Source: Amblyomma americanum (Eukaryota > Arthropoda > Arachnida > Ixodida > Ixodidae). Taken from it: 64,000 bases of DNA. The stretch spans positions 544,956,358 through 545,020,357 of the forward strand of contig NC_135497.1 of the NCBI RefSeq assembly GCF_052857255.1, in the 5' to 3' direction. Numbering within the stretch: position 1 is the first letter of the stretch; each line of letters opens with the position of its first letter. Positions 47,592 to 57,559 of the stretch are shown piece after piece. The notes under the pieces are model-generated. The model had not been told where the DNA came from. It saw only the letters and a list, made by a program, of their open reading frames with translations, and searched no databases. A program made the translations under genes and the position numbers.

Positions 47592-47885
47592 TGAACGCAT
47601 CAAAGTTTTATGCAGAACTCACGTCGATGCCCTGCGCATGAGATTCCAGCAGACGCTTTCCCGATCCGCTCGGTGAAGGCGTGTGATGTCACGGAGGGAG
47701 TAGGCAGAACACCTGGGATGCCTCCTTTACTCCTCTCCGCAATGCGGTGACGGAGCGCAAATCAGCCGCTGTCCAGGGCAGGCGTCGCATCGTGTTCCGC
47801 TGAACGCATCAAATTGCACCAGTATTTCATGCAGAACCCACTTTAATGTCCTAAGCATGCGATGACGGCAGACGCTTTCCCGCTT
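47592..47885 (+). repeat. Two diverged direct repeats, ~208 bp apart
   Basis: CTGAACGCATCAAA (47591 and 47801) introduces two copies that each continue with TTTTATGCAGAAC or TTTCATGCAGAAC, then a GATGCCCTGCGCATG or AATGTCCTAAGCATG block, and CAGACGCTTTCCCG. They are not coding. Confidence 0.55.
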
Positions 47886-47999
47886 GATCGATTGTCAAAG
47901 GTCGAAGGTAAAGGTAAAATGTCAAGGTCAAAAGTAAAAGTCGAGATAGTTGGTGTAACAGCCGCTGGTGTCGCTGCTGTAGCTGACGTCATGGGTCGA

Positions 48000-48640
48000 A
48001 CCTGACTACCACCAGTTATGGTCATGCGTTTACCTCTCTAGCTACATTCAAGGTCAAACTGGCAGCCGCGCTGACGACTCGAAAAGCTGGCGTAGTTAAG
48101 CTTTTCGCTTCAAAAACCTATCACTCATCCCACTAGCTCCAGCAAGAGAATTGCAGTGTCTGGATGCTGTAGCCGACACCTTCATTGGTTTCTACATCTT
48201 CCAACTGAACCTTGAACTGCTGATCCTGTCCGGAAACATTTCCCGCGACAGGCTATAAGCGCTGCGCTGCGGCATTATCTTCTTTCCCTGAGCGCTAATG
48301 TATCTCAGTAACTACCGCTCATGATCGACAGATGGCTGTGCACACCTCAGAAAAAAACTACTATCGCTCATACTCATTGCCCCACACATGATTTGCTGAT
48401 GCTAATGCTCTAGCCGACACCTTCATTGGTTATGCAACTGAATGCCTTTGTAGCCAGCGCTCACAGGACTGAGAGTTAAGGTGGAATAACTATTGAATAC
48501 ATTAAATTGGTGTCCATGTAAACCACCCGGTCATTAATCATTGCAAGTGTACTCAAGGCACTGCATCTAACTTTTAGCGAATAAAAATTTTCCTTACGAA
48601 TAAGGCTTAATAGCAAGTAAGACAACAGAAATGAAATGAA
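48000..48640. other. No gene recognised
   Basis: It contains a direct repeat of TAGCCGACACCTTCATTGGTT (48171 and 48411). Otherwise nothing recognisable. Confidence 0.4.
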
Positions 48641-48775
48641 AATTGGTTTTGAGGAGAGGAAATGACGCCTGTCTCGCCTATCTCGGTGCCCCTTTGAAGC
48701 GCGCAGTAAGGGAAGAAAAGTGAACTGAAAATTGGTTATAAGGAAAGGAAATGACGCTGCCCAGTTGAAAAGTAA
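48641..48775 (-). repeat. Two tandem 3'-end fragments of SINE
   Basis: AAAATTGGTTTTGAGGAGAGG and, about 90 bp later, AAAATTGGTTATAAGGAAAGG each begin a short stretch of the SINE 3' region (GGAAATGACGC), so two truncated copies lie head to tail. Confidence 0.55.
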
Positions 48776-48844
48776 ACCAGGATGGTTTGGTGTTTTCTGG
48801 TGTTTCTTATTGGGAAACCAAATTCTGTAGTGTGCTCTGATGTT

Positions 48845-49135
48845 TACACCAGATTGGGCTGGCTTGTAGCGTGCACACTAGGTTGGGTTGGTGTGTTGTA
48901 ATGTGCACACCATACTGTGTTGATGTGTTGTAATGTGCACAACAGATTCGGTTGGTGTGTTGTAGCGTGCACACCAGACCGGGCTGGTGTGTTGTACTGT
49001 GCACACCGCACTGGGTTAGTGAGTTTTGTATGCACACCAGGTTGGGCTGATGTATTTTGGTGTCCACACCATGCAGTGTTAGTGTGTAGTAGTGCATACA
49101 CCAGGCGGCATGTGTTGTGGTGTGCACTCTGTCTT
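48845..49135 (+). repeat. Minisatellite, 32-bp unit, about nine copies
   Basis: Units such as TGTGCACACCATACTGTGTT plus GATGTGTTGTAA follow one another in near-exact 32-bp steps with many substitutions. Because the unit is not a multiple of three, every frame reads through different peptides; the Thr/His-rich open frames here are products of the repeat. Confidence 0.85.
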
Positions 49136-49533
49136 GGTCATCAATTGCAATTAAGAAAGGGTTGGTGAATTCTGCCATGCAGAACACTGTCAACAGGCTT
49201 TAACTTTCGGACACCAATCAACTACATTCTGGTTGGCCCATACAGGGAGCTACTGTACCCCTGTGTGCACGTCAAAGACGCACCACTGCAGTACCTTTAG
49301 TTTAGTTCAGTTTGAGGGAATACACAGCACAGATAGGTATTGCCAGAGTGCATCAATCCTAATGTGGACCTCTTGTCTAACACGTGTGTTGCATGGATCC
49401 CGAGGTGCAGTATAGAAGAATACCAACCATTCTTGGGTAAAACGAAGGGCAGCAGTGTTGAATGCTTATGCATGCCTTGAAATTTGCCTAACTGGTTGTT
49501 ATGTGCTGATTCATAAGCCTCAACATACTACTA

Positions 49534-49653
49534 AAAATCGGCAGCAGAGACGAACCAGACGCGAGGAAGAAACACAAGGGACGTGGATGAAGCGGCTTCG
49601 TCCACGTCTGTGTATTTCTTCCTTGCATCTAGTTCAACTCTGCTGCCGGTTTT
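49534..49653. repeat. 120-bp hairpin MITE (left-arm copy)
   Basis: CGGCAGCAGAGACGAACCAG and its complement near 49645 form a stem of about 55 bp with few mismatches, passing through GAGGAAGAAACAC and ACGTGGATGAAGC. The same hairpin is at 63770-63890 in the right arm. Confidence 0.8.
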
Positions 49654-49989
49654 AAGTGATCATGCGTCAAGTAGATCAACCGTCTACCTTATCAGATACT
49701 TACTCAAGCAGAGCATACGCAGCAGAAGGTCGCCCTGGCAGATCTGTAAAACAGTAGTGAGTAGAATATGCATTCGCATGATAATGAATGTAGCCTGGTC
49801 CCAAAGTGTTCTCATAAACATATATAAAAAATTAGATATCAAACATAAGATTCTTTATTTACACTACAAATTAACGCTCTTTTTTTATAAAACGTTATCA
49901 GGGTCTACTCAGATAATCAACCAACACAGATACGTTTCAGCCTTAGGCCCAATGTGGCACATGAAAAATGCGATTACAAGCCGCAATCA

Positions 49990-51535
49990 GCTCAGCTTTG
50001 TAGAATTGGCAGAGCGGTTTGCCGATCGATTCGCGCCGCCCAGCCCCGCAAACGCCGCTAACATAGCGGCTCCTGAGAGCCCCAGAAGCGACGCCAGTCC
50101 CTCGCCTGTCGCCTCGGAAGGCCCATGTGATACGCCATTCACCGCGGCAGAACTGAACAATGCGCTGCAGCGCTGCCGCCGCCGCTCGGCGCCCGGACCG
50201 GACGGGGTGACATACCAGATGCTGCGAAACCTGGATGCGCAGCAACGACAGATCCTCCTGCAGCAGATCAACCTGGTGTGGGAACGCGGGGAACTACCGG
50301 AGGATTGGCGAACCGCGGTCGTTTGTCCCATCCGAAAGGCAGGGCGCCCACCTATGGAGCTGAGCGGATGCCGGCCAGTGGCATTAACATCGGCGGCAGG
50401 TAAGCTCATGGAGCATATGGCATTGCAGCGTCTGAACGAGCGGGCAGCGGAGGCTGATTTGTTTGACGAGCGGCAGACGGGTTTCCGTGGAATGCGCTGC
50501 ACGGCTGATTCTATATCGGACGTTGTTACAGCGCTGGAGCATGCCAGGGCGGCAGGCAAGGTTGCGCTGCTGCTACTACTGGACGTCTCGGGCGCTTTTG
50601 ACAACGTTCACCGCGCACCAATTCTCGCGGTGCTTGAGGGGGCTGGTGTGAGCGGGCGCCTTTTGCGATACGTTCATGGCTTCCTGAGCGGGCGCACCAT
50701 GCGCGTACGAGTAGGGGGTAAGCTCTCCAAGCCTCGCCCGGTCGACATGGGCGTGCCGCAGGGCTCTGTCCTATCACCATTTCTGTTTAATGTGGCCATG
50801 TCGGTGGTGCCGGCCTCCCTCCCCACGAGCGGCCGACACCATGTGTACATGTCCATATATGCAGACGACATAGCTCTGTGGTGCCGGAGACCACCGGGCG
50901 AGGCGTTCCGCGTGCGGGGGTGCCTTCAGGGAGCCCTGACCGCAATCGATGCCAGCTTGCGCGGCCTTGGTCTGTCGTTGAGCGCGGACAAACCGGTGGC
51001 CATGGCCTGCGTTCCGCGCTCGCGCGCGCACCTTGCGCCACTGTCACTGGACGGGACTCCGATTCCTTGGCGTAAATCGGTGTGGTGCCTTGGCCTTGAG
51101 ATCGACTGGCGCCTTTCCTTCCGCCCCGCGGCGACCAAGGCCTGTCTGCAGATGAAGAGCGTCACCGCCGCAGTGCACAAGCTCACCGCTCGAGGCCAGG
51201 GCATCTCCCACCAAGCCGCGCTGCGTCTATACAATGCCGCAGCTTTGGGGGCGGTGCTCTATGCGCTGCCTCTCGTCACGGTGCTCAAGCCGTGCTGGAA
51301 GAAACTCGAGCTTCAGCACCGCAAGTCCCTGCGCGTGTGCCTAGGCCTGCCCAAAAACTCGCAGTGCACCGCAACGTTGGCCGAGGCAGGAGCGTGGCCA
51401 CTTCAGCTCCAAGCAGCGCGCAGGGCATTGAATCACATCGACCGGCTTCACCGCGCACCGGCTCGCTGCTGCAGCGTATGCGCTCGCACCCGCGCTCACG
51501 AATGGGCGCGGCGCTGCTCTGGTATGAGCAATTGA
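49990..51535 (+). pseudogene. LINE ORF2 reverse transcriptase, intact core
   Basis: A single open frame begins upstream in the flank (first ATG 49583) and runs to 51535. Codons from 49990 on are LINE. Counting residues from 49583: the entry block SAPGPDGVTYQML near 200, ELSGCRPVALTSAAGKLMEH near 255, LLLLDVSGAFDNVHR near 329 (catalytic D), GVPQGSVLSPFLFNV near 390, and YADDIALW near 425 (catalytic DD). The thumb and connection continue to CLGLPKNSQCTA. All RT catalytic residues are present. The frame then shifts near 51500 before the RNase H, so the full ORF2 protein cannot be made, and the 5' truncation removes endonuclease and ORF1. The composition and motif set fit the I/Jockey group. Confidence 0.85.
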
Positions 51536-51689
51536 CCCAAGGCCCACCCCCCTACGGCTCCTGCGCGCCCTGGCCTGTTGCCTCGGAGGTACAGCGAGAG
51601 ATCGTCGGCATTGCGGGAAAGCGGAGCACACTCCTCTGTGATGTGCAGCAGCTGTCCAGAGCCGTCATACGCGAGGAGCTTCAGGACCA

Positions 51690-52528
51690 TCTCCTCGTGT
51701 ACACCGACGGCTCAGTGGCCCGCGACAGCTGCCCCCTGCTGCGGCGGCCACCATCCCCGCCCTGCGACTGCACAGCCAGCAACACGCAGCCTTCCTGGGC
51801 TCCTCCACCACGGCAGAGTTGATGGGGATCCGGCTCGGGCTGGACCTGCTGCTCACCCTCGGCCCTCCGCCGCCCAGGAGTCTCTGCTGTGCGACTTCCG
51901 CGCCGCCCTCAGCCGCCTGCAATCTAACGGCCCGGTACCTCACTAGTGCGAGAAATTCGCTCGCGCAGAGAGGTTGTGCTGTCGTGCACAGTGGGTGCCC
52001 GGTCACTGCGGCATCGCCGGCAACGAAGAAGCTGACGACCTCGCGACCGCTGCACACCAACTACCTGCCAGCGATCTGCGCCTTGCGCTGGAGGACGTGC
52101 GTGCGGCCATCCACGACCATCTCCGAAAGCAGCGCCCCGAACCACGCATCGCGGGAGGTGAGCGCATCGACAGTGTCACCGGCTGTCGCGCACTTACACG
52201 GTCACAACGTGCAATGATCCTCCGCGCGCGCATTGGCTGCGTGTGGCCCGGGGAATGACGGGTGCGTCACGGAATCGCGACGAGTTATGTGTGTGACGGA
52301 TGCGGTGCAGTGGAAACACTAGAACACCTGCTCCTTCACTGTGCCGCGTTCGCCGATGCTTGTCGCGATGTGCTCGCGGCCTATAGGGCGCAGGCCATAC
52401 TACCAGACTCCATCAAGACGCTATTGTGGCCGCAGGGCAGTGCGCGCACTCGTGAGCGAACTTTGGTGAGCCTCTGTGCATTCCTCGAACACACGGGCTT
52501 GACGTCCCGTCTGTTCTCCGTCAGGTAG
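51690..52528 (+). pseudogene. LINE RNase H domain and C-terminal CCHC, frameshifted
   Basis: LLVYTDGSVARDS (51690-51730) carries the first RNase H aspartate. TAELMGIRLGLDLLLTL (51808) is in a different frame. QWVPGHCGIAGNEEADDLAT (51984-52045) is the closing block, with the histidine, asparagine and aspartate intact. A stop at 52256 separates it from CDGCGAVETLEHLLLHC (52292-52345), a CCHC. At least three frame breaks exist across 51500-52260, mostly small indels in a GC-rich sequence. Confidence 0.8.
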
Positions 52529-53553
52529 TTGCACGCAGTGACCGAACGCTCCGCGAGTTCTACCTTGCACGATTAATAACTGGACGCCCAACTCCAGTTG
52601 TAACCAACACAGTGCTGTGCGCGTGTCTGATATAATTCCTCTAAAATGAACTAATCACGCGCACAACCTGGACACATTTCTTATTGTGTATATAGTTTGT
52701 ACATGTTACTTCTCCCCTATCCTCTCTTCCTGTCCCCTCACCTCTTTCATTTCATTTCTTCATTCTGCCTGCTGTCCTTTATTTCCGCTGACCCAGCTCA
52801 GGTGCTTCATTATCGATGGCAGATGCCGGGGCTAGCAAAAATCTTTTCCTTCCTTTTTACTATTATTTTTAATAAAACCACTACCACCACCAAGCCGCAA
52901 TCAACTTCAGTATAATTTTGTTCCGTTTGCAATGACCTATATGACCTGCAACACAGAGAAGCAGACGTGTTTCACAGTTACTGCGAACACATAAAGAAAT
53001 TAACTTCAAATGACAAACGCTTCAAAAGGTATACAACTGACGCAAAGGGAATTACCATTCCTACAATTAAAACCTATTTTCCACTTCATGACACACTAGT
53101 TGGACTATCTGGTGTACACAATTCCCTAAAATCAGTCACAAAAAGTAGCGATTTTTGGCTTCTGCTTCACAGGAGCTCGAAATTCTGAAATGTTGCATGT
53201 AACACCACAACCTGTTCCACATAAATCACACCTGCGGCAATATAGTTAGTGCCTAGGAAGGTATAGTGCCAGGAATAGGATACCTTTTTCGTTCTTGTAT
53301 GTGGCACCACCGTTCACAAAAAAATGCAAAAACACCACATTTTTCGCTCTTTTAGTCTCCGTGCTTACCGCAAGCACAGAAACAACGCGAAAACGAGACA
53401 GAAACTAAATGTAGCTTACTCTTATCTTATGCACACTGGTCGGATACAACTTAAGTGTGTAGTGGAGCTCCGCCCACATTTAGGACTGGCGCACAGAATT
53501 CCTCCACGACCAAAATGTAGCACGTTGTTAAAACTTCCTTCGTCACTTGATCT

Positions 53554-53871
53554 AATATTAATAATAATTGGTTTTAGGGGAAAGGAAATGGCGCAGTATC
53601 TGTCTCATATATCGTTGGACACCTGAACCGCGCCGTAAGGGAAGGGTAAAGGAGGGAGTGAAAGAAGAAAGGAAGGAAGAGGTGCCGTAGTGGAGGGCTC
53701 CGGAATAATTTTGGACCACCTGGGGATCTTTAACGTGCACTGACATCGCACAGCACACGGGCGCCTTGGCGTTTTTCCTCCATAAAAACGCAGCCGCCGC
53801 GGTCGGGTACGAACCCGGGTACTCCGGATCAGCAGTCGAGCGCCCTAACTACTGAGCCACCGCGGCGGGGC
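53554..53871 (-). repeat. Full-length tRNA-derived SINE with perfect 11-bp target duplication
   Basis: The minus strand has GCGGTGGCTCAGTAGTTAGG (box A region), CCGGGTTCGTACCC (box B), the body GATGTCAGTGCACGTTAAAG, CCACTACGGCACCTC, the pyrimidine-rich stretch, GCGCCATTTCCTTTCCCC and a tail (AATATTAATA reversed). TCACTTGATCT flanks it at 53543-53553 and 53872-53882. It is absent at the matching place in the right arm, so it inserted after the arms formed. It is the best-preserved SINE in the window. Confidence 0.9.
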
Positions 53872-53970
53872 TCACTTGATCTAGAAGCTATAGAATCACG
53901 ACGAAGTTGTAAGCTCTAGAACTTTGATACCTGGCTTGTTTTATAAAATCAAATAGGAAACAAAAATTTG

Positions 53971-54208
53971 AAAAATGGTTTTTAGGGAAAGGAAATAACA
54001 CAGTAATTGTCTCACATGACTTGGTGGACAACCAAACCGAATCACAAGGAAAGGGAAGAATGTGGGAGTGAAGGAAGAAAGAGGTGCCGTAGAGGAGGGC
54101 TGCGGAACAATTTCCACCCCGTGAGGATCTTGCAATGACATCGCACAGCACACGGGTGTCTTTGCGCTTCACATCCATCGAAACGCTGCCGCCGCGGTCG
54201 GGATCGAA
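53971..54208 (-). repeat. Older SINE copy shared by both arms (left)
   Basis: It has the SINE 3' end (GGTTTTTAGGGAAAGGAAAT), body and part of box B (CGGGATCGAAC), and lacks box A. The matching copy at 62476-62718 in the right arm occupies the same position, so this insertion predates the inverted duplication. Confidence 0.75.
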
Positions 54209-54689
54209 CAGCTGATTTCGTTTATTTTTTGACTGGCTGGTGGGGTACGCCTCGCGGATCGCGGCCCATTCTTAACTGCTGTTTATTTAAGTTGTATCCT
54301 ACTTTCGCAACTAGCTAGCCGCAAGATGTGTACAAGCAAGAAATTGCCAGCAAAAAAATAAAAGGTGAATGTGGTTATACATGATTAGTCACAGGTACTG
54401 CATACCAGGTGATATAACGCAGATTAAATGACATTTCTGGCGCACTGCTGAGCCTCAAAATTTATGTTGCTGTCCTCTGGTATCAGCAATAAGCAGTGAA
54501 TTGTAATGAGAGCAAATACTCACTACAAATGCTGAAGCAGATTACAAAGAATATTGCCAACCAACGGCAATCACTTCCTTTATTGGGACTTTAAAGGCAA
54601 CAGGTTATTATAATTAGAAAGTGGTGTTCCATTTATGTAAGCCAATTTAAATTGCCTTAAGGGTCCTTAAGGGAAACGAACTGGATTCC

Positions 54690-54880
54690 AAGAGAAAGCA
54701 AGTTTAGCAGGGGGCGACAGAAAGTTAAATGGGCGAATGAGATTAAGATGTTTGCAGGCATAAGGTGGTCAGGGACTGGGACAGGGTAAATTAGACTGCG
54801 TTAATTGGATAGACATGGGAGAGGCCTTTGCCCTGCAGTGGGCGCCGTCAGGTGGATGATGATGATGATGATGAGGAGGA
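54690..54880 (+). repeat. LINE 3' end with (GAT)n tail (left arm)
   Basis: KVKWANEIKMFAGIRWS is readable near 54720-54775, followed by GAGGCCTTTGCCCTGCAGTG and a (GAT)n tail at 54858-54876. It fits the 3' end of an RTE-like LINE (RWADDI...W block). The right arm holds the same fragment at 61815-61985. Confidence 0.6.
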
Positions 54881-54975
54881 AATTTGTCACTGGCATCTTG
54901 TAGACATTTCCTAATCACTTTCATACGCTCGGTGCTTTCACAACATATGACTTATTGCTCTGTTCCACGATCACC

Positions 54976-55203
54976 AGCGCTGCAATAAAGGGGGGCTAAG
55001 GGGGCTCCAGTCCAGGGCTTCGCCTCGGACAGTAGGAGAACGGGGCCCATTTATATTCAAACGTGCTTAGTATATGGAACCATGGGCAACGGAACTTCGA
55101 GCGACATGTACGAAGCGAGAAAACCAGAGCGAGCAGACGGGGCCCCACGCCTAATGTAACAGCATGCGTTTAGCCTGATCTTTTGAGGAGAGCTTGTCGA
55201 CCG
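54976..55203 (+). mobile_element. 5' end fragment of the hAT family (left arm)
   Basis: It begins CAGCGCTGCAATAAAGG and matches the 5' ends of copies B and C through GGGCCCATTTAT, GGAACTTCGAGCGACATGTA and AACAGCATGCGTTTAGCCTG, stopping at AGAGCTTGTCGA (55203). It starts at the nucleotide homologous to the end of copy C in the right arm. Confidence 0.85.
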
Positions 55204-55576
55204 AAGTCCCACTGGTGCCGTCACCTGCCGTAGCACCAGCCTTGTGCCACTGCGCCATTGCTCACCTGTCAATCGGGTGGCTTACTTGCCAAGGTATAGC
55301 CGGTGCTAATCAGGCGAGAACCTGTGGCGCTAATTAGGCGGCACCGCCCCTAAGCGCACTGAGCTAAACGGAATGAGCACAATCGGTTAGGAGCAGAAGG
55401 TGATTCGAAAGGTGCTTGCACAGTAGCTAAACGGACAAGAACTTAGGGTAGTAATGCTACAACCTAGTACGTCGCAGCTCCGACCGACAATTGACGTCAT
55501 ACTAGAGCACATTTCGGTATTTGTAGTAACTACCCATATCTACTGCCATTTTTTGTGGAAGGAGGAAGGTATGGCA

Positions 55577-56415
55577 GGAGCGTAAGAATGCGTGACCGGA
55601 GGGGGTTTGCCACAGATTGGAAGCAGGAGAACATGGCAAGGTGAGAATGTGCAACCGGAGGGCGGCTGGAACGGAAATCATCCGGAGGGCAATTGCCGCG
55701 AAAGGAGGAGACTGCGGTAAGAGTGAAGGAATGCGTCATCGGAGCCTGTTTGCCATGGGAACCGCTGAAGCAGGAGAGTGGCCAGAGCGGAGTGATGCAC
55801 GACTGGAGGATGGTTCGCATATGGAAGGAAGACGGCAAGAATGCGCGACCAGAGGGGGGTCGCCGTACACTGGGAGGAGAATGGCGAGAGTGTAGAAGTG
55901 TGGAACCGAAAGTGGTTACCACACTGAACGTCCATGGAGAGAGAGGCTACCGCAAAAAAGCGGTTTGGCGAGTGCGTAAGAATGCGCAACCCGAGGGCGG
56001 CCACCGTGGGAAGAGGCGAAGGCGATAGGGTAAGAATACGCTACCGTAGGGTGGTTACCCTAAAAGGAGGAGAGTATGGCGAGAACGAAGGGATCTGCGA
56101 TAAGAGCCTGTTTGCTCCGTACATGAATCGCAGGAGGGGGTTATGGCTAGAGCGGAGGGTTGCGCAACCGTAGGGAGGCTGCAATGATATGGAAGGAAGT
56201 GTGTGGCGAGAGCGGAGGGATGCGTCACTGGAGGATGGTTGGCATGGTGTGGAAGGGGGTATGTGGAAAGGGTAAGAGTGCGCAACCCGAGGGTGGGTAG
56301 CCTGGGAGGGGTGCAGAGTGCACGACCGAAAGGTGCTTACCACATTAACTGTCCGGAGGGTGGGCAGTTTGGCGAGTGCGTAAGAATACGCAGCCTGGAG
56401 CCGCTTACATCAAGA
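55577..56415 (+). repeat. Minisatellite, ~60-bp unit, about 14 degenerate copies
   Basis: The core GTAAGAATGCGCAACCGGAG and close variants recur about every 60 bp (near 55580, 55644, 55715, 55785, 55835, 55888, 55975, 56030, 56088, 56155, 56215, 56270, 56310 and 56378). Each is followed by a GGNGGTTNCC-like block and a GGNGGAGARTATGGCGAG-like block. The plus strand is strongly purine-rich. The long open frames here on both strands are products of the repeat. Confidence 0.75.
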
Positions 56416-56467
56416 CGTGTAATTCGTTCGGTAGAGTAAACCGTCGCGAATGCTGAAACTGCTCGCA

Positions 56468-56654
56468 GTAGTCAAATCACGGGCGTCTTCGAAAAGCGGT
56501 ACCAAGTATACTGATCTTTGTGTTGCTCTCTCTGGAAACTGTCGAGATCCGGAAACTGTAAGGAAGCGGCGGCAAGATAGTCGTCAGTATTCTTCTTCGC
56601 AATGAGTTGTCACGACTGCCAGCAGCGAGGGGCAGTCAGCGTCGGTGTCATGGA
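56468..56654 (+). pseudogene. Gypsy gag C-terminal fragment
   Basis: It reads VVKSRASSKSGTKYTDLCVA and VRKRRQDSRQYSSSQ, then a stop. It matches the end of the minus-strand gag at 30505-30700 nearly throughout. Its downstream edge is the 3' end of hAT copy C, in the same relative arrangement as gag and copy A. Confidence 0.65.
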
Positions 56655-57149
56655 CAGGGCCGGATTAAAAACAATGGGGTCCCTGGGGTAATGCGCATGC
56701 AGTCCCGCTTTCCCTGTATCGACCCCCTACCTCTGTGCCGTGCTACGCTACAGGAAATGTGCCATGTTTCATTTTAATTCCACCAATTTCAAATGAACGA
56801 AGTGCGATCAACGGGAATAATATTAATATTATTGTTATTATAATGAAAACATCAAAACTTGCTTGAAACGCGTGCTGTTGTAAACACAAACACATATGTT
56901 CACTCTGCGATCAATGTGAATCCCGTTTTCACCATAGCTAGGCTTTAAGAAGAAGTTTAGTGCACTCAAGATGAACAAGAATGTAGAAAAGACAAAGCAG
57001 CTCAGATGTCGATCCTTCTGAAGCTAGGATTTGTTTGCATCACTAAGTTCACTCTCGTGAGGAGACGCATGGTTGTGTCCAAAAGCTTCTTTTTAAAATT
57101 CAAGCATCAGACTGCAGTAATCCTTATACACGTCACTCTATAAATATGC

Positions 57150-57270
<121 letters not shown>

Positions 57271-57559
57271 CAAACACCACAAAATGCCCTGGAATACAGA
57301 CGAAAATTACCAACTGTCAATACAAAACATTATTTTAAAATATTTTCGTTAAAGTAAGACAAGCAAGGACGACCACAAATAAAATGGCACTATCAAAAAC
57401 AACAAAAATACAGACCTTTATAAGCACTCTAAATATTACAAGAAGAACAAACTAGAGACGAACAGCGAAGATTTGCATATCTTGAATTACGCTACTCAGC
57501 ATTTCATTTGCAACGTAGTGGCTGGGAGGCGACACAACAAACTTATTGGAACTATTCGT

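Larger units (their letters stand above)
49990..52890 (+). mobile_element. RNase H-type LINE, 5'-truncated, with perfect 13-bp target duplication
   Basis: CAAGCCGCAATCA is present on both sides (49977-49989 and 52891-52903). The element ends in AATAAAACCACTACCACCAC, an (ACC)n-like tail. The homologous site in the right arm (near 63455) is empty. The order inside is RT, RNase H, CCHC, 3' UTR. The endonuclease and ORF1 are absent. The very GC-rich coding part contrasts with AT-rich flanks. Confidence 0.9.
49430..55203. repeat. Left arm of large inverted duplication
   Basis: The arm is the reverse complement of 61490-64000 once two later insertions (49990-52890 and 53554-53871) are set aside. 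Matching landmarks, from outside in: ACGAAGGGC-GCAGTGTT, the hairpin MITE, ATTCGCATGATAATGAATGTA, CTCATAAACATATATAAAA, CAAGCCGC-TCAACTTCAG, CACAGAGAAGCAGACGTGTT, the decayed SINE, the LINE tail, GCTTTCACAACATATGACTT, and the hAT 5' end. Identity looks like roughly 85-90% by eye. Confidence 0.85.

Noticed and set aside
48807..49193. 128-codon His/Thr-rich frame
   Set aside because: It is a translation of the 32-bp minisatellite; the unit length is not a multiple of three.
49987..50604. 205-codon minus-strand frame
   Set aside because: It is the shadow of the GC-rich LINE reverse transcriptase on the opposite strand.
55530..56440. Long open frames on both strands (up to 130 codons)
   Set aside because: They follow the ~60-bp minisatellite, differ from unit to unit and have no conserved motif.
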